From NCBI GenBank assembly GCA_021203545.1, contig JAJQAZ010000067.1, forward strand, positions 1 to 38,246: a stretch of 38,246 bases of DNA. The letters run 5' to 3'. Positions 8,616-15,515 of this stretch are shown here, one piece after another. The notes under the pieces are model-generated. The model was not told the origin of the DNA and did no database searches. It worked only from the letters and a program-made list of their open reading frames with translations. The position numbers and the translations under genes were made by a program. The stretch's first letter is position 1, and each line of letters starts with the position of its first letter. This stretch comes from Tannerellaceae bacterium. GTDB taxonomy: Bacteria > Bacteroidota > Bacteroidia > Bacteroidales > Tannerellaceae.

Positions 8616-8882
8616 ATGAAGAATGTAAGTTTATTAGGTGCTGTAGCACTGTTATGTATAGCTATTGTTTTCTCCGGTTGTGGAGCAAGTAAAACAGTAA
8701 AGGGTGCCGGTATTGGTGTTGGTGCCGGTGGCGTATTGGGCGCCGGTGTAGGAGCCATAGCCGGTAATACTGCTTTAGGGGGTATAATCGGTGCGGCAGT
8801 TGGTGGTACTGCCGGAGCTTTGATCGGTAAAAAAAAATGGATAAACAAAAACAGGAGATTGCTGAAAAAATACCTGAAGTGA
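8616..8882 (+). CDS. OmpA-family lipoprotein, N-terminal fragment (glycine zipper)
   Basis: An 88-codon frame. Residues 1-21 form a lipoprotein signal with lipobox FSGC (Cys at about 21). Residues 28-70 form a glycine zipper (GAGIGVGAGGVLGAGVGAIAG...), which inserts in or lies on membranes. After GALIGKKK the frame passes an A9 run (8829-8837) and continues with unlikely residues to a stop at 8882. The OmpA domain expected next is in the adjoining frame starting at 8837. In Bacteroides relatives these form one protein of about 220 residues. Adding one A gives a 226-residue fusion; a -1 shift on the A-run has the same effect. Confidence 0.8.
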   Translation: MKNVSLLGAVALLCIAIVFSGCGASKTVKGAGIGVGAGGVLGAGVGAIAGNTALGGIIGAAVGGTAGALIGKKKWINKNRRLLKKYLK

Positions 8883-9295
8883 ATGTAGAAACCGTAAATG
8901 ATGGTGAAGCATTGAAAGTCACTTTTGACTCCGGCATTCTGTTTGCGACCAATTCAAGCACATTGAGTGAAGCATCAAAAGATGCGTTGGAACGTTTTGC
9001 CGGTACATTGAAAGATAATCCGGATACGGATATTAAAATTTTAGGTTATACAGACAATACCGGGCAGGTAGATTATAACCAGACGCTATCTGAAAAACGT
9101 GCTCAAAGTGTATATTCATTTCTCCAAAGCGAAGGTGTAAGCCGTAATCGTATGGAGTATGAAGGACATGGAGTACATGACCCGGTAGCCGATAACAGTA
9201 CACCTGCAGGCCGTGCCCTGAATCGTCGTGTAGAGATCCTGATCGAAGCTAACGAAGCAATGAAACAGGCTGCACAAAACGGTACATTGCAATAA
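8837..9295 (+). CDS. OmpA-family lipoprotein, C-terminal OmpA domain
   Basis: A 152-codon frame continuing the glycine-zipper lipoprotein. VTFDSGILFATNSSTLS (about 29-45) and the core ILGYTDNTGQVDYNQTLSEKRAQ..., with GHG..., ending NRRVEILIEA, define an OmpA-like peptidoglycan-binding domain, including the diaminopimelate-contacting Asp and Arg of the TD..G...N..LS..RA and NRRVE motifs. The ATG at 8837 overlaps the upstream frame by 46 bp and would give a cytoplasmic protein with no signal, so a joined product is more sensible. Alternatives: a real inactivating frameshift, slippage, or a miscounted homopolymer. Confidence 0.85.
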   Translation: MDKQKQEIAEKIPEVNVETVNDGEALKVTFDSGILFATNSSTLSEASKDALERFAGTLKDNPDTDIKILGYTDNTGQVDYNQTLSEKRAQSVYSFLQSEGVSRNRMEYEGHGVHDPVADNSTPAGRALNRRVEILIEANEAMKQAAQNGTLQ

Positions 9296-9319
9296 GTAAA
9301 TTCGTATAATAGCATAATA

Positions 9320-9357
9320 CGCAGATTTGTCCTCAAGGCACAGGTCTGCGTTTTTTT
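9320..9357 (+). terminator. intrinsic terminator after the OmpA-like gene
   Basis: CGCAGA and TCTGCG (9320-9325 and 9345-9350), with extra pairing inside, are followed by seven T. It lies 25 bp after the OmpA-domain stop. The following 60 bp carry an AATCTGTCTGCGTAAATCTG-type palindromic repeat related to the one at 13689-13789. Confidence 0.8.
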
Positions 9358-9544
9358 ATTTAATAATAATCTGTCTGCGTAAATCTGTGTACTTTTTTGC
9401 TTATGCATAAACAGATATTCCGGAGTTACTGTATTTTTAACAGTGTGTTTAACAGTCTGTACTAAAGAGATTGCCAACTTTTTAAATGTATGCTTTGTTT
9501 GAAGAGGGAAGGTCAACATCATTATAAATTAAAACCTTAGAAGA

Positions 9545-10177
9545 ATGAATAAAAAATTAATTATATTCTCCTGGCTGCTAATTTGTTTTGCCTGCCAGAA
9601 AGATCCGGATACATCCAAACTGGATAATGATTTTCCGGTTTTAACGGATCACGATACAAGTGCCAACTTCAATACATATACTTCTTATTATATTCCTGAC
9701 AGTGTATTGGTAATTGACGGAAATGAACGGGCTACTTACTGGACCGACTCACGGGCCGATGAAATTATTGGTGCTTTTGTCAGAAATATGAATAGCCGTG
9801 GCTATACACAGACATTAGAAAAAGAAGAGGCTGATCTGGGTTTACAGGTGTCTTATATAGAAGATGCCTATTATTTCTATGGATATGACGATCCTTACTG
9901 GTGGTGGGGCTATCCCGGTTACTGGTATCCTGGTTATTGGGGAGGATGGGGTAACTGGTATTACTCATATCCTGTTACCTATTATTATAATGTGGGTTCT
10001 CTGCTGGCCGAAATGGTAGATTTGCGGAATGGTGCACAGCGTGCCGATAAAACATTACCGGTGATATGGACTGCCTATATGAGTGGATTGCTTGCATCGT
10101 CTAACAGTATTAATATACAGTTGGCAACAAGAGCTATTGACCAGGCATTTGCACAATCTGCCTATATCAAAAAGTAA
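9545..10177 (+). CDS. DUF4136 lipoprotein
   Basis: A 210-residue protein with a lipoprotein signal (MNKKLIIFSWLLICFACQ, lipidated Cys at about 17). The mature region matches DUF4136: F.TY.SYYIPDSV near the start, ADEIIGAFVRNMNSRGYTQ in the middle (conserved 'N..RGY'), a discriminating tract of Gly/Tyr/Trp/Pro repeats (WWWGYPGYWYPGYWGGWGNWYY, about 118-139), and LLAEMVDLRNG...WTAYMSG toward the end. Members are outer-membrane or periplasmic lipoproteins of unknown function. The following beta-barrel gene starts 27 bp downstream, so the two are probably cotranscribed. Confidence 0.85.
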   Translation: MNKKLIIFSWLLICFACQKDPDTSKLDNDFPVLTDHDTSANFNTYTSYYIPDSVLVIDGNERATYWTDSRADEIIGAFVRNMNSRGYTQTLEKEEADLGLQVSYIEDAYYFYGYDDPYWWWGYPGYWYPGYWGGWGNWYYSYPVTYYYNVGSLLAEMVDLRNGAQRADKTLPVIWTAYMSGLLASSNSINIQLATRAIDQAFAQSAYIKK

Positions 10178-10204
10178 GTGTATAAATTCAAAAAGAGATC
10201 ATGT

Positions 10205-10837
10205 ATGAAAAAGATAATTCGTTCCATTCAGATAATTGCACTGGTGCTGACAGCCAGCGTATGTGCATCGTCGGCTTACGGACAGGCTGTAAGCCCAAAC
10301 CTGTATTTCAACATAGACTGGCAGTTGAATTTGCCGGTAGCCGATGATTATGCCAACCGTATTAGTGGTTGGGGAATGCAGGGTGAAGTAGGTTACTTCC
10401 TTACGGAAAGTTTTTCGTTGGGAGCATTTATTGCCTGGCATACCAATAATAAATATATTGATAGACAAACAATTTATATTAACTCATCGTCGGCTGTAAC
10501 GTCAGACCAGCAGCATTCTATCTATCAGTTGCCTTTTGGTGCGGCTTTCCGTTTTACTCCGGACCGTTACGGGTTGGTACAACCTTATATCGGTGCAAAG
10601 CTGGGAGCCAACTATAGTGAAGTATCCAGCCATTTAAATATATTCAAAGTATCTGAGGATAAATGGGGATTTTATGTTTCTCCGGAAGTTGGGGTAACCA
10701 TCTTCTTCAGCCCGGAAAAGAAATTCGGATTACATTTGGCTACTTATTATAGTTATGCCACTAATAAAAGCCGCGTATTAGGTTATTCGCTTGACGGGCT
10801 TAATAACTGGGGTGTACGCATAGGGGTAGCGTTCTGA
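10205..10837 (+). CDS. outer-membrane beta-barrel protein
   Basis: A 210-residue protein from the ATG at 10205. An in-frame GTG at 10178 would add nine basic residues before a complete signal peptide (MKKIIRSIQIIALVLTASVCASSAYGQ), so the ATG is preferred. The mature part alternates in strand-like fashion (GWGMQGEVGYFLTESFSLGAFIAWH, then LPFGAAFRFTPDRYGLVQPYIGAKLGANY) and ends GVRIGVAF, a terminal Phe as in barrels folded by Bam. About eight to ten strands fit. Function unknown. It is likely an operon partner of the DUF4136 lipoprotein; a strong terminator follows. Confidence 0.8.
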   Translation: MKKIIRSIQIIALVLTASVCASSAYGQAVSPNLYFNIDWQLNLPVADDYANRISGWGMQGEVGYFLTESFSLGAFIAWHTNNKYIDRQTIYINSSSAVTSDQQHSIYQLPFGAAFRFTPDRYGLVQPYIGAKLGANYSEVSSHLNIFKVSEDKWGFYVSPEVGVTIFFSPEKKFGLHLATYYSYATNKSRVLGYSLDGLNNWGVRIGVAF

Positions 10838-10895
10838 TTAAAATGAAAAGTGAAAAATGAAAAAGTCCGGGACTGACCGGAAATATTATCCGTAT

Positions 10896-10943
10896 GGAAG
10901 GAGAGAACGATGATTGTGTTGTTCTCTCCTTCCTCTTTTTTTT
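10896..10943 (+). terminator. intrinsic terminator of the DUF4136/barrel operon
   Basis: A perfect 13-bp stem, GGAAGGAGAGAAC and GTTCTCTCCTTCC (10896-10908 and 10921-10933), has a 12-nt loop and is followed by CTTTTTTTTT-like sequence. Strong plus-strand terminator. Confidence 0.9.
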
Positions 10944-11448
10944 ACTTATTTACTTACCGGACTGTTTTACTTGTGTTCGATTTAGGGTTAGAGCGTTAGT
11001 TTACGGGAGAGGAAATTGGTTCTACGATTGGCAGATTATATCTGTGTATAGATAAGAAAGGAAAACTTAGAATAATAAAGATTTTGTCCGCGTTTCTATA
11101 CATTGTTGTTTTATATTGTGAATAATTTAAGGTTTAACATTTGTTTAAGTTTCCGGCAAAAATAGGGTATCCCACCTATAACCAATAATTTTTTTACTTA
11201 AAAATTGAATTTAGGCCATTTTTTTTGACATATGTCAATTATTACGGCACTTTCGTTAGGTATCCGGGGGTATTTTTACGTATTAATGATATATAAATAC
11301 AATATTCAATATATCAAAATCCTTCGCTGGCTATTCGCTGGCGCGGATTTAAATCCGTGCCTTCTATACAGTTTTACTAATTTAGGCACAGATTGCAAAT
11401 CTGCGCCAGCGATGCCAGCGATTGGCCAGCGACCGGGAAAGTAATCTT
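10944..11448. other. convergent intergenic spacer
   Basis: About 500 bp without a supportable gene, between two convergent transcription units. It holds a 14-bp perfect palindrome TTGACATATGTCAA (11225-11238) and the large inverted repeat listed at 11324-11432. Short open frames here overlap the palindromes and have no homology-like composition. Confidence 0.6.
11324..11432. repeat. large inverted repeat (cruciform-type)
   Basis: Left arm TCGCTGGC...CGCTGGCGCGGATTTAAATCCGTGCC (11324-11361) is matched by right arm GGCACAGATTGCAAATCTGCGCCAGCG... (11385-11432). Each arm also holds its own palindrome (CGGATTTAAATCCG at 11344; CAGATTGCAAATCTG at 11389). Such GGATTT-AAATCC palindromes occur again at 15314-15450. 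Confidence 0.75.
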
Positions 11449-12504
11449 CTACTTTTTTATATCTACTCCGGATTCGTGTAGAGCGCTGAGGAGTAACTTT
11501 TCATTTTTTTTATTACGGCCGAATGAGAAAGGGAAGCTCTTTCCGTCAGGTTCCGATATACTGCGAATCAGGATTTTCTCCTTTTCTTTAAAGATATATA
11601 TTAATTCTCTTCTATTAATACCTACAGGATAGGGATTGTTAGAGGCTATGATTAATTCCGGACTATAGGTGAGGAATGTCCAGTTGCCGGTATTTACTGC
11701 TTTACGCAGGGCATTGTAAAACTGGTCTTCCGTATAGTGTGTGGTAAAAATCCTTAGCCGGAGATTACTATACTGGTATAGAAAGAGAAAGATCCCGGCT
11801 ATTACCACAGGTCCGGTTACAACCGGTATCGAACTCATTACATCTTTAAGTGAACCACCCCAGATAAAGAACATCAGATATATGAAAGGAAAAAGTATCA
11901 GGCCTATAGAAGCATAAAAGTAGTTGAACCAGGCGCGGCCCCGAAGGAATATCCTTTTTCTGTTGCGCATAAGTGTTATATCTTCTTCCGGAAAAGTAAT
12001 TAAAGAGTGACGGATACGAACTTGCATGTTGTACTCTTCCTGTTCCTGTGGAGTGAATGTTCGTACCGGTTTATAAGTAGTAATCTGTTCTCCGGTGAAT
12101 TCCGGTTGATCTTTTTTCCCTGAAACAGTAGCAGAACTTATCAGTTCGTCCTGTGCGGAATATATTTCTACAATGTTTTTGGTAGAAGTTCGAACGATTC
12201 TTATTGTATGTAAAAAAAGAAATTCAATAACTTCCTGAAACCAGGCAGGGTTGTATAAAATATCGCTAATTTCTTCCGGCCAGTCCAATTGTATATCGTC
12301 CACTTTGATATAACAAACCTTGTCATTGATTCTGAAATCTAAAGGTACACACTCTTGTTTACGGAAACGGATCAGTAGGTCGTCCGGTGAGATTTCCCGG
12401 ATATCAAAACAGGGATTTTCTTTTATTCCGGCCATTCCCATTGTAGTAATCAACAGGTTTAGTTGGTTGAATGCTTCTATTGTAGTAATTGTCTGTTTCT
12501 CCAT
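11449..12504 (-). CDS. two-transmembrane protein of unknown function
   Basis: About 351 residues from the ATG at 12504 (MEKQTITTIEA...). An ATG at 12522 would start inside the T-run of the preceding terminator and is less likely. A soluble N-terminal region (1-190) is followed by two hydrophobic segments (WFNYFYASIGLILFPFIYLMFFIW and IPVVTGPVVIAGIFLFLYQY, about 195-250) and a C-terminal domain that resembles a YcxB-like or PH-like module (strands HYTEDQFYNALRKAVN..., then REELIYIF-type pattern LIYIFKEKEKILIRSI). I cannot assign a family with confidence. It is separated from kdgK by a strong terminator and probably has its own promoter. Confidence 0.7.
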   Translation of the reverse strand: MEKQTITTIEAFNQLNLLITTMGMAGIKENPCFDIREISPDDLLIRFRKQECVPLDFRINDKVCYIKVDDIQLDWPEEISDILYNPAWFQEVIEFLFLHTIRIVRTSTKNIVEIYSAQDELISSATVSGKKDQPEFTGEQITTYKPVRTFTPQEQEEYNMQVRIRHSLITFPEEDITLMRNRKRIFLRGRAWFNYFYASIGLILFPFIYLMFFIWGGSLKDVMSSIPVVTGPVVIAGIFLFLYQYSNLRLRIFTTHYTEDQFYNALRKAVNTGNWTFLTYSPELIIASNNPYPVGINRRELIYIFKEKEKILIRSISEPDGKSFPFSFGRNKKNEKLLLSALHESGVDIKK

Positions 12505-12520
12505 AGGGATGTAAAGATAC

Positions 12521-12557
12521 AAAAAAAATCCCTCCTGCCGGTAGGAACAGGAGGGAT
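12521..12557 (-). terminator. intrinsic terminator of the hexuronate operon
   Basis: On the minus strand a perfect 10-bp stem, ATCCCTCCTG and CAGGAGGGAT (arms 12548-12557 and 12528-12537), has a 10-nt loop and is followed by eight T. It lies 30 bp after the kdgK stop and only 17 bp before the next start codon. Confidence 0.9.
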
Positions 12558-12586
12558 GAGTTCGTTATATAAAACTGAAGTAGCTA

Positions 12587-13630
12587 TCAGCGGGATACAC
12601 GTCCTGAACCGTCTCCAGTCATCAGTTTTTCTACTTCATCCACAGTTACCTGGTTGTAATCTCCATAAATAGTATGCTTCAGACACGAGGCTGCAACGGC
12701 AAATTCCAGTGCTTTCTGATTGTCGGTTGTATAGGTAAGTAGTCCGTAAATCAGTCCTCCCATAAAGGAGTCGCCACCACCTACACGGTCTACGATATGG
12801 GTAATATCATAACGTTTGGATTGGTATAGTTTGCCTTCCGCATATAGTACGCCACCCCATGTGTTATGATTGGCATTGATGGAACCACGCAGCGTAATAA
12901 TCACTTTTTTAGCCCGTGGAAATTTAGCCATTAACTGGGTACATACCGATTCGAATTCAGTCGTATTTACTTCTCCCTCCGTATGAGCCACATCAAATCC
13001 TTCCGGTTTAATACCAAATACTTTCTCGGCATCTTCTTCGTTTCCCAGAATCACATCGCAGCCTTCTACCAGTTCCGGCATTACTTCGGACGCTGTTTTT
13101 CCATACTTCCAGAGGTTCTTCCGGTAATTCAAATCGCACGAAACGGTTACACCCAGCCGGTTAGCTACCTCTATAGCTTCCAGACAGGCATCAGCCGCAC
13201 CCTGTGAGATAGCAGGTGTAATTCCGGTCCAATGGAACCAGGTTGCATCTTTCAGTACCTCTTTCCAGTTAATCATCCCCGGCTGTATTTCAGAAATAGA
13301 GGAATGTGCACGGTCGTACACCACTTTACTGGCACGTGCCACAGCACCGGTTTCCAGAAAATAAATACCCATACGGTCTCCACCATACACAATGTTATCT
13401 ACACCTACGTTGTATTTACGCAGGTCCATTACACAGGCACGTGCAATATCGTTTTGGGGCAAACGGGTTACGAACTCAACAGGCAGGCCATAGTTGGCAA
13501 GTGATACCGCAACGTTTGCCTCACCACCGCCAAAAGAAAGGTTGAATTGGGTTGCCTGGTTGAACCGTTGGTAATCAGGTGTAGCCAGACGTAGCATTAC
13601 TTCTCCGAAAGAAACAATTTTGTTTTTCAT
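12587..13630 (-). CDS. kdgK: 2-dehydro-3-deoxygluconokinase
   Basis: A 347-residue PfkB/ribokinase-family sugar kinase. The N-terminal signature GGGEANVAVSLANYGL (about 34-49) and the C-terminal signature DRVGGGDSFMGGLIYGL (about 283-299), with the catalytic Asp in GGGDSF, are intact. KdgK phosphorylates 2-keto-3-deoxygluconate to KDPG. The specificity is inferred from context: it is last in a run with uxaB, uxaA and uxaC, whose product is KDG. No KDPG aldolase (kdgA) follows, so that step must be encoded elsewhere. A strong terminator closes the unit. Confidence 0.9.
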   Translation of the reverse strand: MKNKIVSFGEVMLRLATPDYQRFNQATQFNLSFGGGEANVAVSLANYGLPVEFVTRLPQNDIARACVMDLRKYNVGVDNIVYGGDRMGIYFLETGAVARASKVVYDRAHSSISEIQPGMINWKEVLKDATWFHWTGITPAISQGAADACLEAIEVANRLGVTVSCDLNYRKNLWKYGKTASEVMPELVEGCDVILGNEEDAEKVFGIKPEGFDVAHTEGEVNTTEFESVCTQLMAKFPRAKKVIITLRGSINANHNTWGGVLYAEGKLYQSKRYDITHIVDRVGGGDSFMGGLIYGLLTYTTDNQKALEFAVAASCLKHTIYGDYNQVTVDEVEKLMTGDGSGRVSR

Positions 13631-13688
13631 AATTCTTTTAATGTGCTAATTTATTATACGTTTGAGATGTGTTTTAATACGAAAGTAT

Positions 13689-13789
13689 AGGGAACGCAGA
13701 TTACGCAGAGAGAACAGATTTACACAGATATTATATATAAAAATATTAATCTGTGTAAATCTGCTTAATCTGTGAAATCTGCGTTCCCT
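13689..13789. repeat. 100-bp inverted repeat between uxaC and kdgK
   Basis: AGGGAACGCAGATT... (13689-13733) is matched by ...AATCTGCGTTCCCT (13747-13789). The arms also share ACAGATTTACACAGAT / ATCTGTGTAAATCTG, so almost the entire 180-bp spacer folds on itself with an AT-rich loop. It is an intergenic palindromic element of the CGCAGATTA/ACAGATTTACACAGAT type. It could attenuate or stabilise mRNA between the two genes. Confidence 0.8.
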
Positions 13790-13811
13790 TTCACTATTAT
13801 TGACAATTCAT

Positions 13812-15215
13812 TTAAAAACCGAAATATTCTTTTGCGTTGTAGTAAGAGATATTTTCGATGGTTTGACCCAGGAATGCGCGGTCGTTGGGTAGTTCTCCGT
13901 TTTCTACGTCTGTACCGTACAGATTACATAATGTACGGCGGAAATATTCGTGACGAGGGTAGGAGAGCAGGCTGCGCGAATCGGTAAGCATTCCTACAAA
14001 ACGGCTTAACAGTCCGAGTACGGATAGTGCATTCATTTGCTTCTGCATACCGTCTTTCTGGTCAAGGAACCACCAGCCTGAACCAAATTGTATTTTGCCG
14101 GGAATAGTTCCATCTTGGAAGTTACCCAACATCGTTGCGATTACTTCATTGGCACACGGATTCAGGTTATAAAGGATCGTTTTTGTCAGCTTATCCCGTG
14201 AGTTGAGTGTATCAAGGAATTTAGACATCGCTTTGGCTGTTGCAAATTCGCCGATAGAGTCAAACCCGGTATCTACCCCCAACTGTTTGAACATTTTGGT
14301 ATTATTGTTGCGGATCGCTCCGTAATGGAATTGTTGTGCCCAACCTTTTTCGTAATCCATTTCGCCAAACAATACCAGCATAGCTGATTTGAATTTTACA
14401 ATCTCTTCCTGTGTCAGCGATGCGCCTCCATACACTTTATTAAAGATAGCTTTGATCTCTGCATCGGTATAATCGGCAGCATAAAACTCTTCGATACCGT
14501 GGTCAGACAGCTTACAACCGTTTTCAGCAAAAAAGTCATGTCGTTTCTGTAAAGCATCTACCATGTCATTGTAACCTGAAATAGTTACGCCACTAACTGC
14601 TGATAGTTTTTCCATATAATCGCGAAATCCGGCTACATCTTCTACGGCCATGGCTTTATCCGGTCGCCAGGTAGGGAGCATTTTTACTTCGAATCCGCTT
14701 TCACGGGTACGGATATGGTATTCCAGCGAATCAATAGGATCGTCTGTTGTACAAACTGCTTCTACATTGTAATGGCGCATCAGGTTACGGGCCGAGAATT
14801 CCGGGGATTTGAGCTTCTCGTTACATTCGTCGTAAATATCCTGTGCGGTTTCGGGAGATAGCAGTTTAGTAATTCCGAAAGCTGTTTTTAGCTCCAGATG
14901 TGTCCAGTGATACAACGGATTACGCATGGTATAAGGAACTGTTTCCGCCCATTTTTGGAATTTCTCCCAATCAGAGGTATCTTTTCTAGTGCAGTAACGT
15001 TCGTCCACACCGTTGGTACGCATGGCTCTCCATTTGTAATGGTCGCCACCCAGCCACAGCTCCGTAATGGAACGGAATTTATAATCATCAGCCACCATTT
15101 GTGGGATCAGGTGGCAATGATAGTCAATGATCGGCATTTTAGCCGCGTGATTGTGATATAGCTCCTGCGCGGTTTCTGTCCCGAGCAGGAAATTTTCGTC
15201 CATAAATGCTTTCAT
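13812..15215 (-). CDS. uxaC: glucuronate/galacturonate isomerase
   Basis: A 467-residue enzyme of the amidohydrolase superfamily (EC 5.3.1.12) that isomerises D-glucuronate to fructuronate and D-galacturonate to tagaturonate. The start FMDENFLLGTETAQELYHNHAAKMPIIDYHCHL is typical, with metal-ligand motif HCH near residue 35. Further family blocks are VCTTDDPIDSLEYH (about 155-168), FLDTLNSRDKLTKTILYNLNP, FGSGWWFLDQKDGM and MLTDSRSLLSYPRHEYFRR. Length matches the family. In the operon it is third, after uxaB and uxaA, separated from uxaA by a 300-bp repeat-filled spacer. Confidence 0.96.
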   Translation of the reverse strand: MKAFMDENFLLGTETAQELYHNHAAKMPIIDYHCHLIPQMVADDYKFRSITELWLGGDHYKWRAMRTNGVDERYCTRKDTSDWEKFQKWAETVPYTMRNPLYHWTHLELKTAFGITKLLSPETAQDIYDECNEKLKSPEFSARNLMRHYNVEAVCTTDDPIDSLEYHIRTRESGFEVKMLPTWRPDKAMAVEDVAGFRDYMEKLSAVSGVTISGYNDMVDALQKRHDFFAENGCKLSDHGIEEFYAADYTDAEIKAIFNKVYGGASLTQEEIVKFKSAMLVLFGEMDYEKGWAQQFHYGAIRNNNTKMFKQLGVDTGFDSIGEFATAKAMSKFLDTLNSRDKLTKTILYNLNPCANEVIATMLGNFQDGTIPGKIQFGSGWWFLDQKDGMQKQMNALSVLGLLSRFVGMLTDSRSLLSYPRHEYFRRTLCNLYGTDVENGELPNDRAFLGQTIENISYYNAKEYFGF

Positions 15216-15221
15216 ACTATA

Positions 15222-15513
15222 AACCCCCCGGCCCCCTAAGGGGGGGGTAAGGCCTCCTTTTTTTATTATTGTTTTATACTCTATACTTTTTATTTCATTT
15301 GAAACTGGTCGAAGGGGATTTGCAATCCCCGCCTGCTGAGTATAAGGATTTATAATCCGCTTTGATATACCTAAGTTCCGATTAAGAGGTATTTATTTGT
15401 TTTCCGGATCACAGATCCTAATACTCGTTTGTCAGGGATTACAAATCCCCTCCGTCCAAGACTGACAGTTTCCATAGAACTATCCCCACCCCCCCCTTAG
15501 GGGGCTGGGGGGT
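15222..15513. repeat. repeat-filled spacer between uxaA and uxaC
   Basis: The 300-bp spacer is bounded by a long C/G-rich inverted repeat, AACCCCCCGGCCCCCTAAGG... (15222-15246) and its reverse complement with one mismatch (15490-15513). Inside are several short palindromes: GGGGATTTGCAATCCCC (15314-15330), GGATTTATAATCC (about 15346-15358), GGATCACAGATCC (about 15406-15418) and GGGATTACAAATCCC (about 15435-15449). No gene is seen. The arrangement looks like nested non-coding repeat insertions. Confidence 0.8.
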
Positions 15514-15515
15514 TA

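Noticed and set aside
11232-11632. Two short plus-strand frames (11232-11444 and 11393-11632)
   Set aside because: The first runs through the inverted repeat and the second into the convergent gene; neither has a plausible start region or protein-like composition.
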